This document shows positions 14,353-21,609 of a DNA stretch of 29,564 nt, piece after piece. A program made the position numbers and the translations under genes. The DNA comes from an uncultured Lachnospiraceae bacterium (GTDB taxonomy: Bacteria > Bacillota > Clostridia > Lachnospirales > Lachnospiraceae), in the NCBI GenBank assembly GCA_902476645.1, contig CABSEG010000028.1, forward strand, positions 1-29,564, given 5' to 3'. Under the pieces are notes generated by a model. It worked only from the letters and a program-made list of their open reading frames with translations, was not told the origin of the DNA and did not search any database. Positions within the stretch are counted from its first letter, which is position 1. Each line of letters opens with the position of its first letter.

Positions 14353-16203
14353 ATGTGCGGAATTGGAGGGTTTGCAAACCCCTTTGGGGACTATACAGGG
14401 GAGGAGAGCAGATGGAGAGCCATTTTAGAGCACATGAACCGGGCACAAAAGCACCGAGGACCAGATGACGAAGGCGTGCTGTTGTATCCACATTGCGGTC
14501 TGGCTCACGTGCGGTTGTCGATCATTGATCTGAAGACGGGACATCAGCCTATGACCGTTCAAAAGGACGCTTACACGTACAGCATTGTCTACAACGGAGA
14601 AATCTATAATATGAAAGAGCTGAAAAAAGAACTCATAAAACAGGGAGAAGTGTTTTCCACCTCCAGCGATACGGAAGTGATTCTAAAGGGATATGTCAGG
14701 GAAGGCGCGTCCTACGTAAAGAAACTCAATGGCATCTTTGCCATAGCTATTTGGGATGCCAGGGAGGAGGCGTTGTACTTGTTCCGGGATCGTCTGGGAG
14801 TGAAACCTCTGTTTTACTGTTTTCAAGACGATACGCTGATTTTTGCCTCGGAACTAAAGGGGCTGTTTTGCTTTCCCGGGGTGGAACCCAAGGTGGACCG
14901 GGAAGGATTGTGCGAAATTTTTGCCCTGGGGCCGGCAAAGAGCTACGGAAAAGGTGTATTTCAGAATATCAGGGAAGTGCTGGCAGGACACTTCCTGCGT
15001 TGGTCCAGAAGATCCTTCCGGGACGAGGTTTACTGGGAACTCAAAAGCGAGCCCCATGAGGATTCCATGGAAAAGACGGTAGAAAAGACTTCTTATCTGA
15101 TTCATGATGCTGTGAGAAAGCAGATGCTTTCTGATATTCCCATCAGCACCTTTCTATCCGGGGGCGTGGACAGCAGCCTGGTGACTGCTATCTGTGCGAA
15201 GGAACTGGCCGGAGAGGGAAAACAGTTAAATACCTTTTCTTTTGATTTTAAGGATAATGGGAAGTATTTTCAGTCCAACGCTTTTCAGCCCAGTCAGGAC
15301 CGACCATGGGTGGACCGGATGGTGAAGCATTCCGGGACCAATCATCGGTATTTGGAGTGTGAAAACCGCATACTGGCGGATGATTTATATCGGGCGGTGG
15401 ATGCCAGAGATCTGCCCTGTATGGCAGATGTGGAGTCGTCTCTCCTGTATTTTTGCTCCCAGGTGGTACCGTATAATAAGGTAACCCTGACGGGGGAATG
15501 TGCGGATGAAATTTTTGGGGGATACCCCTGGTTTCACAGGCAGGAGCTGTGGAGGAAGAATACGTTTCCATGGTCTGTCAGCATGGAGCCCAGACAGGTG
15601 CTGCTAAAGGAGGAAGTCATTACTCAGCTACCCATGGAAGAATATGCCCGGGCAGCCTATGAAAAGACGATCCTGGAGGTTCCCAGACTTTATGGAGAAA
15701 AGCCGGAGGAGGCGAGAAGGAGGGAGATTTCCTTTTTGAATCTGAAATGGTTTATGGTAACGCTACTGGATCGTATGGACCGCACCAGTATGTACTGTGG
15801 TCTGGAGGCCAGAGTTCCCTTGGCGGATCACCGTATTGTGGAATATCTCTGGAATGTTCCGTGGAGCATGAAATGTCCGGGAGGAATCGTGAAAGGACTT
15901 TTGCGCATGGCAGGGGAGAAAGATCTTCCAAGCGAAGTGCTTTACAGAAAAAAGAGCCCTTATCCAAAAACTTACGATCCGGCCTATGAAAAACTTTTGG
16001 GAGATAGACTCCTGGAGGTGATGGAGGAGCCCAACGCACCGATCAAGGATCTGATAGACAAAAAGAAAGTTTTAGCCTTTTTGAAGAGCCCCTCCGATTA
16101 CGGAAAGCCTTGGTATGGACAGCTGATGGCAGGACCGCAGATGCTTGCCTTTATGCTTCAGGTAAACTACTGGCTTCAGCATTACCGGATACAACTGGTG
16201 TGA
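14353..16203 (+). CDS. asnB: Glutamine-hydrolysing asparagine synthase
   Basis: The enzyme makes asparagine from aspartate, ATP and glutamine. The 616-residue protein starts MCGIGGF, so the N-terminal nucleophile is Cys2. The glutaminase domain has HRGPDDEG, RLSIIDL, YNGEIYN and SDTEVIL. The C-terminal synthetase domain has the PP-loop FLSGGVDSSLV (about 266-276) and LTGECADEIFGGY. All key residues are present and the length is normal. A GGGGGG ribosome site lies in the 14 bases after dpaB and no promoter is seen, so it reads as the third gene of the dpa operon. That context suggests a sporulation asparagine synthase like AsnO (YisO) of B. subtilis, which has nearly the same length; this is inference. 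A role in amidating a surface glycopeptide is a weaker alternative. Confidence 0.93.
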   Translation: MCGIGGFANPFGDYTGEESRWRAILEHMNRAQKHRGPDDEGVLLYPHCGLAHVRLSIIDLKTGHQPMTVQKDAYTYSIVYNGEIYNMKELKKELIKQGEVFSTSSDTEVILKGYVREGASYVKKLNGIFAIAIWDAREEALYLFRDRLGVKPLFYCFQDDTLIFASELKGLFCFPGVEPKVDREGLCEIFALGPAKSYGKGVFQNIREVLAGHFLRWSRRSFRDEVYWELKSEPHEDSMEKTVEKTSYLIHDAVRKQMLSDIPISTFLSGGVDSSLVTAICAKELAGEGKQLNTFSFDFKDNGKYFQSNAFQPSQDRPWVDRMVKHSGTNHRYLECENRILADDLYRAVDARDLPCMADVESSLLYFCSQVVPYNKVTLTGECADEIFGGYPWFHRQELWRKNTFPWSVSMEPRQVLLKEEVITQLPMEEYARAAYEKTILEVPRLYGEKPEEARRREISFLNLKWFMVTLLDRMDRTSMYCGLEARVPLADHRIVEYLWNVPWSMKCPGGIVKGLLRMAGEKDLPSEVLYRKKSPYPKTYDPAYEKLLGDRLLEVMEEPNAPIKDLIDKKKVLAFLKSPSDYGKPWYGQLMAGPQMLAFMLQVNYWLQHYRIQLV

Positions 16204-16300
16204 GGACTTAGAAAAGCCAAATTTAATTTGGGAATATGCCATGAAAAGAACATGTTTTTTTCACAGTTTTAACAACCAGATCTTTTATACTGGGAATAAC

Positions 16301-16374
16301 AGCAGGGATGCTGCTGCAGGCGGCCGGCCGTTTTGCCAAGGGATCGGCCGGCCGTCTTGGGGGGCATCCCTGCT
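16301..16374 (+). repeat. Long GC-rich two-part hairpin in the leader of the downstream lipoprotein
   Basis: An outer perfect 11-bp inverted repeat (agcagggatgc 16301-16311, complement 16364-16374) encloses a second hairpin. In that hairpin CGGCCGGCCG (16321-16330) pairs with an identical palindrome (16345-16354), extended by three pairs, around a 14-base loop. The two palindromes are also part of a 15-base direct repeat with one mismatch (CGGCCGGCCGTTTTG / CGGCCGGCCGTCTTG). No T-run follows, so it is not a normal terminator. A -10-like TATACT (16286-16291, no good -35) would start transcription almost exactly at its left edge. I do not recognise a known riboswitch class. Confidence 0.7.
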
Positions 16375-16402
16375 TAATCTATGAAAGGGGCAGGGTAGAA
16401 CC

Positions 16403-17002
16403 ATGAAGAAGAAAAGGGTACAGATGCTTATGGGAGTCCTGATCACTGCAGCTTTCCTGTTTGCCGGCTGTGGGAAACCGAAAAGCGACAGACCTCAGGA
16501 GGAAGGAGCGCAGGCAGGAAGAATCCCCATAATGGATGAGGATACCATTCTGGGGGAAGTGGAAGAAATTGGAGAGAATACCATTACCGTGGCTTTGGCA
16601 CAGATGCCGGAGAGACCTCAGGGAGAGGAACCGCCCGATGGAGAAGAGCCTCCAGAAGATATGCCTGAGGGCACAGAGTGGGAAGAACCGCCTGAGGGAA
16701 TGTTTGGGGAGGACGGGGAAGCCCCAAAAGAACCTCCTGAAGAAGGACAGATGGAGTTCACATTGACGGGAGAGACTCAGGAGATTTCGGTGACAGAATC
16801 CACCACCTATGAGGTCGACGGAGAGGAAGGAAGCCTTAAGGATTTATCTGTGGATGATCTGATTACGGTTTCTCTGGCAGAGGATGGGAGTGCCAAAGCC
16901 GTACGAGTCGGTATGGGTCAGCCAGGGGAAAGCCATCCGGAAGAAGATGGAGCGCAAGATGAGTCCGGTTCAGAGGGTGAAACAGAAACACAGGCGTCAT
17001 AG
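16403..17002 (+). CDS. Lipoprotein with DUF5666-like domain and acidic Pro/Glu-rich insert
   Basis: This 199-residue predicted lipoprotein has a signal peptide ending in the lipobox LFAGC (Cys23). The segment ILGEVEEIGENTITVALAQ and the later EFTLTGETQEISVTESTTYEVDG with SLKDLSVDDLITVSLAEDGSAKAVRV resemble the two halves of a DUF5666-type small beta domain. They are interrupted by about 55 residues rich in Glu, Pro and Gly (repeated EEPP and EGE patterns). The tail is also acidic and disordered. Function is unknown; secreted or membrane-bound members of this group often accompany envelope proteins. The start follows AAAGGGG. Both flanks are regulatory: the GC-rich hairpin upstream and the divergently unrelated regulator gene downstream on the same strand. 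No terminator was seen after it. Confidence 0.75.
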   Translation: MKKKRVQMLMGVLITAAFLFAGCGKPKSDRPQEEGAQAGRIPIMDEDTILGEVEEIGENTITVALAQMPERPQGEEPPDGEEPPEDMPEGTEWEEPPEGMFGEDGEAPKEPPEEGQMEFTLTGETQEISVTESTTYEVDGEEGSLKDLSVDDLITVSLAEDGSAKAVRVGMGQPGESHPEEDGAQDESGSEGETETQAS

Positions 17003-17016
17003 CATTTAAATTTCTA

Positions 17017-17079
17017 TTTTACAAAGATTTGACATGTTCTTTGCAATCCTGTTTTAGAATGAAATTTACAAGAAATTGA
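17017..17079 (+). promoter_or_regulatory. Promoter region and candidate operator of the RpiR-type regulator
   Basis: TTTTACAAAGATTTGA (17017-17032) matches 15 of 16 bases with 18078-18093 in front of the transport operon. Its end overlaps a perfect TTGACA (17029-17034). At an 18-base spacing from it lies TGTTTTAGA (weak extended -10, hexamer 17053-17058); a TAGAAT at 17055-17060 is two bases further. A degenerate third copy, TTTACAAGAAATTGA, is at 17065-17079. The overlap with the -35 suggests autoregulation. The element is seen in the sequence; its binding by the regulator is inferred. Confidence 0.5.
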
Positions 17080-17134
17080 TTTTTTGCAAAAAAACAGGAA
17101 GGAATTTGTAGTCAAGCTACAAGGTATTTGCAAG

Positions 17135-18010
17135 ATGGAACAGATACGTTTTTTAATTGAAAGAAATTATGCTTCTTTGCGCAGATCGGAAAAAAAGGTA
17201 GCAGACTATGTGCTGGGACATACGGAGAAAGTGGGAAAACTATCCCTCTCAGAACTGGAACGAAAGGTGGATGTAAGCCAGCCTACGATTATACGGTTTA
17301 CAAAGGCCCTGGGGTTTGACGGATATAAGGAATTTAAATATGCGCTGATTGCGGAGAAAGCCAGGCAGGAGCGGGATGGCAGGGAAATATCCGCAATGCA
17401 CGGCTATCGTATCAGCGGGAAGGATCAGGTAAAGGATGTGCCTGCTATGGCTATTGCCACCACTATAGAGATGCTGGAAAACACGTTAAAGTGTATCTCT
17501 CCAAAGGTATTTTCTCAGATTGTGGAGGCAATCTCAAAAGCGCGTTTTATCGATATTTACGGGGTGGAAAACTCGGAAACTCCGGTCAGCGATCTGGCCA
17601 CCAAGCTTCTGTATTTGGGGCTCAATTGCCGGATGTTTCACGACTATTATTTACAGAGGATCTGCGCGGGAAAGCTGACACCTAAGGACGTGGCCATTGG
17701 TATTTCCTACTCAGGTTGTTCGAAAGATACGGTGGATGTGATGAAAATCGCAAAGAGGCGTGGAGCAAAGACCATTGTCATCACCAATTTTGCAGACTCT
17801 ATGATCAGTAAATACGCGGATTTGACCTTGTGTACCAGTCACGATCAATACCTTTACGGAGACGCTATTTTTTCCAGAACCTCCCAGATTGCTATTGTAG
17901 ATATGATCTATATGGGAATCCTGTTAAGCGATTATGATGCCTATGCCAAACAGCTTGACAAAAGCAGCAGGATCATTCAGGATAAGGCTTATGATGAAAA
18001 ACACTCCTGA
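17135..18010 (+). CDS. RpiR/MurR-family transcriptional regulator (HTH plus SIS domain), likely controls 2-AEP genes
   Basis: RpiR-family proteins bind DNA through an N-terminal helix-turn-helix and sense a ligand, usually a sugar phosphate, through a SIS domain. In this 291-residue protein the HTH_6 domain is at about 1-77 (RRSEKKVADYVLGH, SLSELERKVDVSQPTIIRFTKALGF, GYKEFKYAL). The SIS domain is at about 110-250 (IDIYGVENSETPVSDLATKLLYLG, DVAIGISYSGCSKDTVDVM, KTIVITNFADSMISKYADLTL). The ATG at 17135 fits the family start; its ribosome site is weak, and an in-frame TTG 17 codons upstream has no better one. It lies directly upstream of and in the same direction as the 2-AEP operon, replacing the GntR-type PhnR known in Salmonella. 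A phosphonate or phosphorylated intermediate is a plausible ligand, by inference. Confidence 0.9.
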   Translation: MEQIRFLIERNYASLRRSEKKVADYVLGHTEKVGKLSLSELERKVDVSQPTIIRFTKALGFDGYKEFKYALIAEKARQERDGREISAMHGYRISGKDQVKDVPAMAIATTIEMLENTLKCISPKVFSQIVEAISKARFIDIYGVENSETPVSDLATKLLYLGLNCRMFHDYYLQRICAGKLTPKDVAIGISYSGCSKDTVDVMKIAKRRGAKTIVITNFADSMISKYADLTLCTSHDQYLYGDAIFSRTSQIAIVDMIYMGILLSDYDAYAKQLDKSSRIIQDKAYDEKHS

Positions 18011-18013
18011 AAC

Positions 18014-18059
18014 AGCACGCTTTTTTTGTAGAAATACTACAGAAAAGGCGTGCTTTTTT
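18014..18059 (+). terminator. Intrinsic terminator after the regulator
   Basis: AGCACGC (18014-18020) pairs with GCGTGCT (18048-18054 region). The inner T-run pairs with AGAAAAG and GTAG pairs with CTAC around AAATA, and six T follow. It separates the regulator from the transport operon, so the two are independent transcripts. Confidence 0.88.
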
Positions 18060-18077
18060 CTACCAAATTTACAGTGA

Positions 18078-18093
18078 TTTTACAAATATTTGA
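18078..18093 (+). promoter_or_regulatory. Candidate regulator operator upstream of the 2-AEP operon
   Basis: TTTTACAAATATTTGA contains the perfect palindrome CAAATATTTG (18083-18092) and matches 15 of 16 bases with the site in front of the regulator gene. A degenerate overlapping copy, TTTACAGTGATTTTA, is at 18068-18082. The centre is about 50 bases before the expected transcription start, a position more typical of activation than of blocking. Binding by the adjacent RpiR-type protein is inferred. Confidence 0.55.
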
Positions 18094-18104
18094 ACTGGAT
18101 TTTA

Positions 18105-18133
18105 TTGTTATTTAACAGGGCCGTTGCTATAAT
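18105..18133 (+). promoter_or_regulatory. Promoter of the 2-AEP transport and catabolism operon
   Basis: TTGTTA (18105-18110), a 17-base spacer and TATAAT (18128-18133) with an upstream TG (TGCTATAAT) form a strong extended -10 promoter. In the leader, TTTCAAAGAGAGGTTTGAGTTTC (from 18141) holds an inverted pair TTTGA/TCAAA that could be a second control site, at low confidence. Confidence 0.75.
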
Positions 18134-18183
18134 AGCCGTGTTTCAAAGAGAGGTTTGAGTTTCAAATAGAAAGGACTATTTCC

Positions 18184-18936
18184 ATGTTAAAGCTGGATCA
18201 TATTAAGAAATCGTATGATGGTGTTTCCGTGCTAAAGGATATCAGCCTGGAAATTCAGGAAGGAGAAATCGTATCCATACTGGGCCCTTCCGGATGCGGA
18301 AAAACCACGCTGCTGAATCTGATTTTGGGGATTACGGACGCAGACAGTGGAAGAATTATTTTTAAGGATAACGATATTACACAGGTTCCTATGGAAGAGA
18401 GAGGATTTAACATTGTATTTCAGGACTACGCTCTGTTTCCAAATTTAAACGTTTATAAGAATATTACATATGGTTTGAAAAATAAACCTTTGATTTCATC
18501 CAAGCAGGAGGTGGAGGATTTGATCGACCTGCTGGAATTGAGGGAGCATCTAAATAAGAAAATAGAACAACTTTCCGGGGGACAAAAACAAAGGGTGGCT
18601 TTGGCCAGAACACTTGTGATGAAGCCTAAGATTTTGCTGCTTGACGAGCCTTTAAGCGCTTTGGATGGAGTAATCAAAGAGTCCATCAAGGACCGGATCA
18701 AGACCATCGCCAGAGAGTATCATCTGACCACCATCATCGTGACCCATGATCCGGAGGAAGCTCTTACCCTGTCGGACAAGGTTCTGATTGTAAACCAGGG
18801 AGAGATTGCCCAGTATGGAAAGCCGGAAGATATTATCAATGACCCGGCGAATGAGTTTGTGAAAAAGTTTATCCTCCATCAGTTAGAGATTAAAAGAAAC
18901 AATATCTATTCTCTGTTTATGTCAAAGGCCGGATGA
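18184..18936 (+). CDS. ABC transporter ATP-binding protein, probable 2-aminoethylphosphonate uptake (PhnT-like)
   Basis: This 250-residue ATPase drives uptake through the fused permease encoded next. All nucleotide-binding motifs are present: Walker A GPSGCGKTT (about residues 36-44), Q-loop FQDYALFPNL, signature LSGGQKQRVALARTL, Walker B ILLLDEPLSALD and the switch histidine in VTHDPEEAL. It belongs to the PotA/FbpC type of importer ATPases but ends soon after the helical tail, without a full TOBE domain. The start follows AGAAAGGA. It is the first gene of the operon, and the permease starts 25 bases after its stop. The substrate is inferred from phnW and phnX downstream, since motifs alone would also allow iron or polyamine. 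Confidence 0.9.
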   Translation: MLKLDHIKKSYDGVSVLKDISLEIQEGEIVSILGPSGCGKTTLLNLILGITDADSGRIIFKDNDITQVPMEERGFNIVFQDYALFPNLNVYKNITYGLKNKPLISSKQEVEDLIDLLELREHLNKKIEQLSGGQKQRVALARTLVMKPKILLLDEPLSALDGVIKESIKDRIKTIAREYHLTTIIVTHDPEEALTLSDKVLIVNQGEIAQYGKPEDIINDPANEFVKKFILHQLEIKRNNIYSLFMSKAG

Positions 18937-18961
18937 TACGGCATTGAGGTTGGAGGAAAAC

Positions 18962-20602
18962 ATGAAACGAAAAACAAAAAACTTAGAGATTAAAATCATA
19001 TTCGGTGTGCTGATCGTGGTTTTTGCCCTGTTTTTGGCTATGCCGGTGATTCGCCTTTTGGTGAAATCCTTTGTAGGAGAGTCCGGAGTGACCCTATCCA
19101 ATTATGTGGAAGTTTATCAGGGTAGGGGCTTTGGAAAGGCGCTGTTAAACAGCTTTGCTGTGGCTGCGGCCAGTGCTTTGGTAACCACGCTTTTGGCCTT
19201 TGTGATGGCCTACACCATACATTACACCAATGTACCGAATCCCCTGAAGAAGTTGATCGGAGGAGCTGCAAAGCTGCCCATGCTGCTGCCTACCATCACC
19301 TATGGATTTGCCATTATTTATTCGTTTGGAAAGCAGGGGCTTTTGACCACGTTGTTTGGAAAACAGCTTTTTGATATCTACGGATTTAATGGGCTGCTGT
19401 TGGGATATGTAATCTATACGCTGCCCATATCCTTTATGTTGATATACAATACCATGCTTTATGTGGATAAAAAGTATCTGATTGTTTCCAAAGTGATGGG
19501 AGACCGGAATTTGTCCAGTTTCTTCATTACCATTATAAGGCCGTTATTGGGGACACTGGCCGCATCCTTTATCCAGTCCTTCTTTCTATGTTTTACGGAT
19601 TTCGGAATCCCGGCGTCCGTGGGAGGAGAGTATGATGTGATTGCCACGGTACTCTACAATGAAATGTTGGGAAGCGTACCGGATTTTAACCGGGGAGCCG
19701 TAGTGGCCATGACCATGTTGATCCCTTCCATTGTCAGCATCCTGGTATTGCATTGGCTGGAAAAATACAATATCCGGTATCACAAAATTTCCACCATTGA
19801 GTTGCGGAAAAATAAGGTAAGAGACATTGGATGCACCATTGCCAGCGGGTTGATTATTCTGTGTATTCTGTCTGTTCTTCTGGTAATTTTCGTTGTTCCC
19901 TTTGTGGAAGAATGGCCCTATAGTGTAAAGTTTACCCTGGAGCATGTACAGGCTGTGTTTGCAGATCCCAATCTGTTTGGAGTTTATCAAAATTCCCTGT
20001 GGGTGGCCATCATGACAGCCCTATTCGGTACGCTGGCGGCTTATGGGGCAGCCCTTGTAACCGCAAGAAGTACTCTGTCCGGTAAACTGAAAAATGTGAT
20101 TGAGAGTATCGCCTTGGTTACAAATACCATACCAGGAATGGTCATTGGCTTGGCTTTTCTGTTCGCCTTTTCAGGCACGGATTTGCAGAATACCTTCCTG
20201 CTGATCATCATCTGTAACGTGGTGCATTTTTTCTCCACACCGTATCTGATGATGAAAAATACTCTGTCCAAGATGAACGCCTCCTGGGAAACAACGGCTA
20301 TGTTGATGGGGGATACCTGGCTTAAAACAATTGTCCGGGTAGTGACGCCTAATGTGGTGGCTACTATCTTAGAGGTCTTTAGTTATTACTTTGTCAACGC
20401 TATGGTAACCATCAGCGCGGTGATTTTTATTGCAGGTGCCCGCACCATGGTTATCACAACGAAAATTAAAGAATTACAGTACTATACGAGATTCAATGAA
20501 ATTTTCGTGTTGTCACTGTTGATTTTATTCACAAATATCATTGCTAAAATCGTCTTTGAGCGGTTGGCAAAAATCAAGAGAAAAGAGGAGAAACCATTAT
20601 GA
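18962..20602 (+). CDS. ABC transporter permease with two fused membrane domains, probable 2-AEP uptake
   Basis: This 546-residue membrane protein carries two BPD_transp_1 domains in one chain, like FbpB. In Salmonella phnU and phnV are separate genes. About twelve membrane helices are visible. The ATPase-docking EAA loops are VSKVMGDRNLSSFFITIIRP in the first half and TAMLMGDTWLKTIVRVVTP in the second. The start is the ATG at 18962 behind TTGGAGG; an upstream TTG at 18944 would put that site inside the gene. Its last four bases overlap the start of the binding protein (ATGA), showing tight translational coupling. It would form the whole channel as a single chain, with two ATPase copies. Confidence 0.9.
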   Translation: MKRKTKNLEIKIIFGVLIVVFALFLAMPVIRLLVKSFVGESGVTLSNYVEVYQGRGFGKALLNSFAVAAASALVTTLLAFVMAYTIHYTNVPNPLKKLIGGAAKLPMLLPTITYGFAIIYSFGKQGLLTTLFGKQLFDIYGFNGLLLGYVIYTLPISFMLIYNTMLYVDKKYLIVSKVMGDRNLSSFFITIIRPLLGTLAASFIQSFFLCFTDFGIPASVGGEYDVIATVLYNEMLGSVPDFNRGAVVAMTMLIPSIVSILVLHWLEKYNIRYHKISTIELRKNKVRDIGCTIASGLIILCILSVLLVIFVVPFVEEWPYSVKFTLEHVQAVFADPNLFGVYQNSLWVAIMTALFGTLAAYGAALVTARSTLSGKLKNVIESIALVTNTIPGMVIGLAFLFAFSGTDLQNTFLLIIICNVVHFFSTPYLMMKNTLSKMNASWETTAMLMGDTWLKTIVRVVTPNVVATILEVFSYYFVNAMVTISAVIFIAGARTMVITTKIKELQYYTRFNEIFVLSLLILFTNIIAKIVFERLAKIKRKEEKPL

Positions 20603-21594
20603 AAAACTGGAAAAAAGTAGGAGCAGTATGTATGGCGGCCGTCATGCTGGCATCCAGCCTTAGTATGATGGGCTGTGGGAAAAAAGATGAACAGATCGTT
20701 ATTTATTCCAATGCGGATGACGAGGCTATTGAGGCGATGAAAAAGGCGTTGGATGAGAACGGATACGAGGGCAAATATCTTCTTCAGGCTTTTGGAACTT
20801 CTGAGCTGGGAGGCAAGCTGCTGGCAGAGGGAACCAACATAGAGGCAGATCTGATTACCATGAGTACTTTTTATGTGGACAGTGCCCAGGAACAAAATAA
20901 TATGTTTGCAGATCTGACCTTTGATCGTAACCCCCTGACAGAGTATCCGGCCTACGAATCTCCCATTACGGCCCAGGAGGGCGCCATTATTGTGAACACA
21001 CAAGTGTTAGAAGAAAACAATCTGCCTATGCCTGCTTCCATTAAGGATCTAGCAAATGAAGAGTATGCAGGCATGGTTTCTGTGACCGATATCGCGTCCT
21101 CTTCCACAGCATGGCTGCTAATTCAGGCCTTGATCAGTGAGTACGGGGAAGATGAGACAAAAGAGATTTTGACGAAGATTTACGAAAACGCAGGCCCCCA
21201 CATCGAGGATTCCGGTTCCGGCCCTATCAAGAAAGTGCGTGCCGGCGAGGTGGCGGTAGGATTCGGGCTGCGTCACCAGGCAGTGGCAGACAAGGCAGAA
21301 GGTAAGCTTCCTATCGACTATGTAGACCCGACCGAAGGAAATTTCTCCCTGACAGAGTCTGTGGCAGTGGTGAACAAAGGGGGAGAAAAGCAGGAGCTGG
21401 CCATGGAGATGGCAGACTGTATCATTAATAAGGGAAGAAGCGAGCTGATTAAAACCTATCCTACCCCCCTGTACGAGGGCGAGAGCGCGGATTCAGAAAC
21501 GAAATCCAAAAACCCCAAGGTATTTTCAGAGCCATTAACCGTAGAACTGTTAGAAAAGCACCAGGCATTGTCTGAAGAATGTATGAAGAAGTAG
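20599..21594 (+). CDS. Lipoprotein solute-binding protein of the 2-AEP ABC transporter (PhnS-like)
   Basis: This 331-residue lipoprotein captures the substrate outside the membrane and delivers it to the permease. The signal peptide ends with a lipobox containing MMGC (Cys26). The mature part opens with QIVIYSNADDEAIEAMKKAL, typical of the class F/iron-type binding protein fold (SBP_bac_6/8), followed by GTSELGGKLLAEGTNIEADLI and VAVGFGLRHQAVADKAEG. Iron-binding relatives (FbpA) use paired tyrosines; the gene context instead points to 2-aminoethylphosphonate, as in PhnS. The start overlaps the permease stop by four bases, and phnW follows 15 bases after its stop behind AGGAGG. Confidence 0.88.
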   Translation: MKNWKKVGAVCMAAVMLASSLSMMGCGKKDEQIVIYSNADDEAIEAMKKALDENGYEGKYLLQAFGTSELGGKLLAEGTNIEADLITMSTFYVDSAQEQNNMFADLTFDRNPLTEYPAYESPITAQEGAIIVNTQVLEENNLPMPASIKDLANEEYAGMVSVTDIASSSTAWLLIQALISEYGEDETKEILTKIYENAGPHIEDSGSGPIKKVRAGEVAVGFGLRHQAVADKAEGKLPIDYVDPTEGNFSLTESVAVVNKGGEKQELAMEMADCIINKGRSELIKTYPTPLYEGESADSETKSKNPKVFSEPLTVELLEKHQALSEECMKK

Positions 21595-21609
21595 GAGGAG
21601 AAAAACAAC

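Noticed and set aside
16217..16261. Terminator after asnB (CCAAAT-TTA-ATTTGG, then CATG hairpin with T-run)
   Set aside because: The first stem has no T-run and the second has only four pairs; too weak to call, though some termination here is possible.
16600..16760. Repeat array or CRISPR in the GAGGAACC/CCTGAAGAA-rich segment
   Set aside because: The repeats are irregular codons for Glu and Pro within the lipoprotein and have no constant spacers.
20599..21594. Iron(III) binding protein
   Set aside because: The fold is shared with iron-binding relatives, but the gene is wedged between the permease and phnW in a phosphonate operon; 2-AEP is the better reading although not proven.
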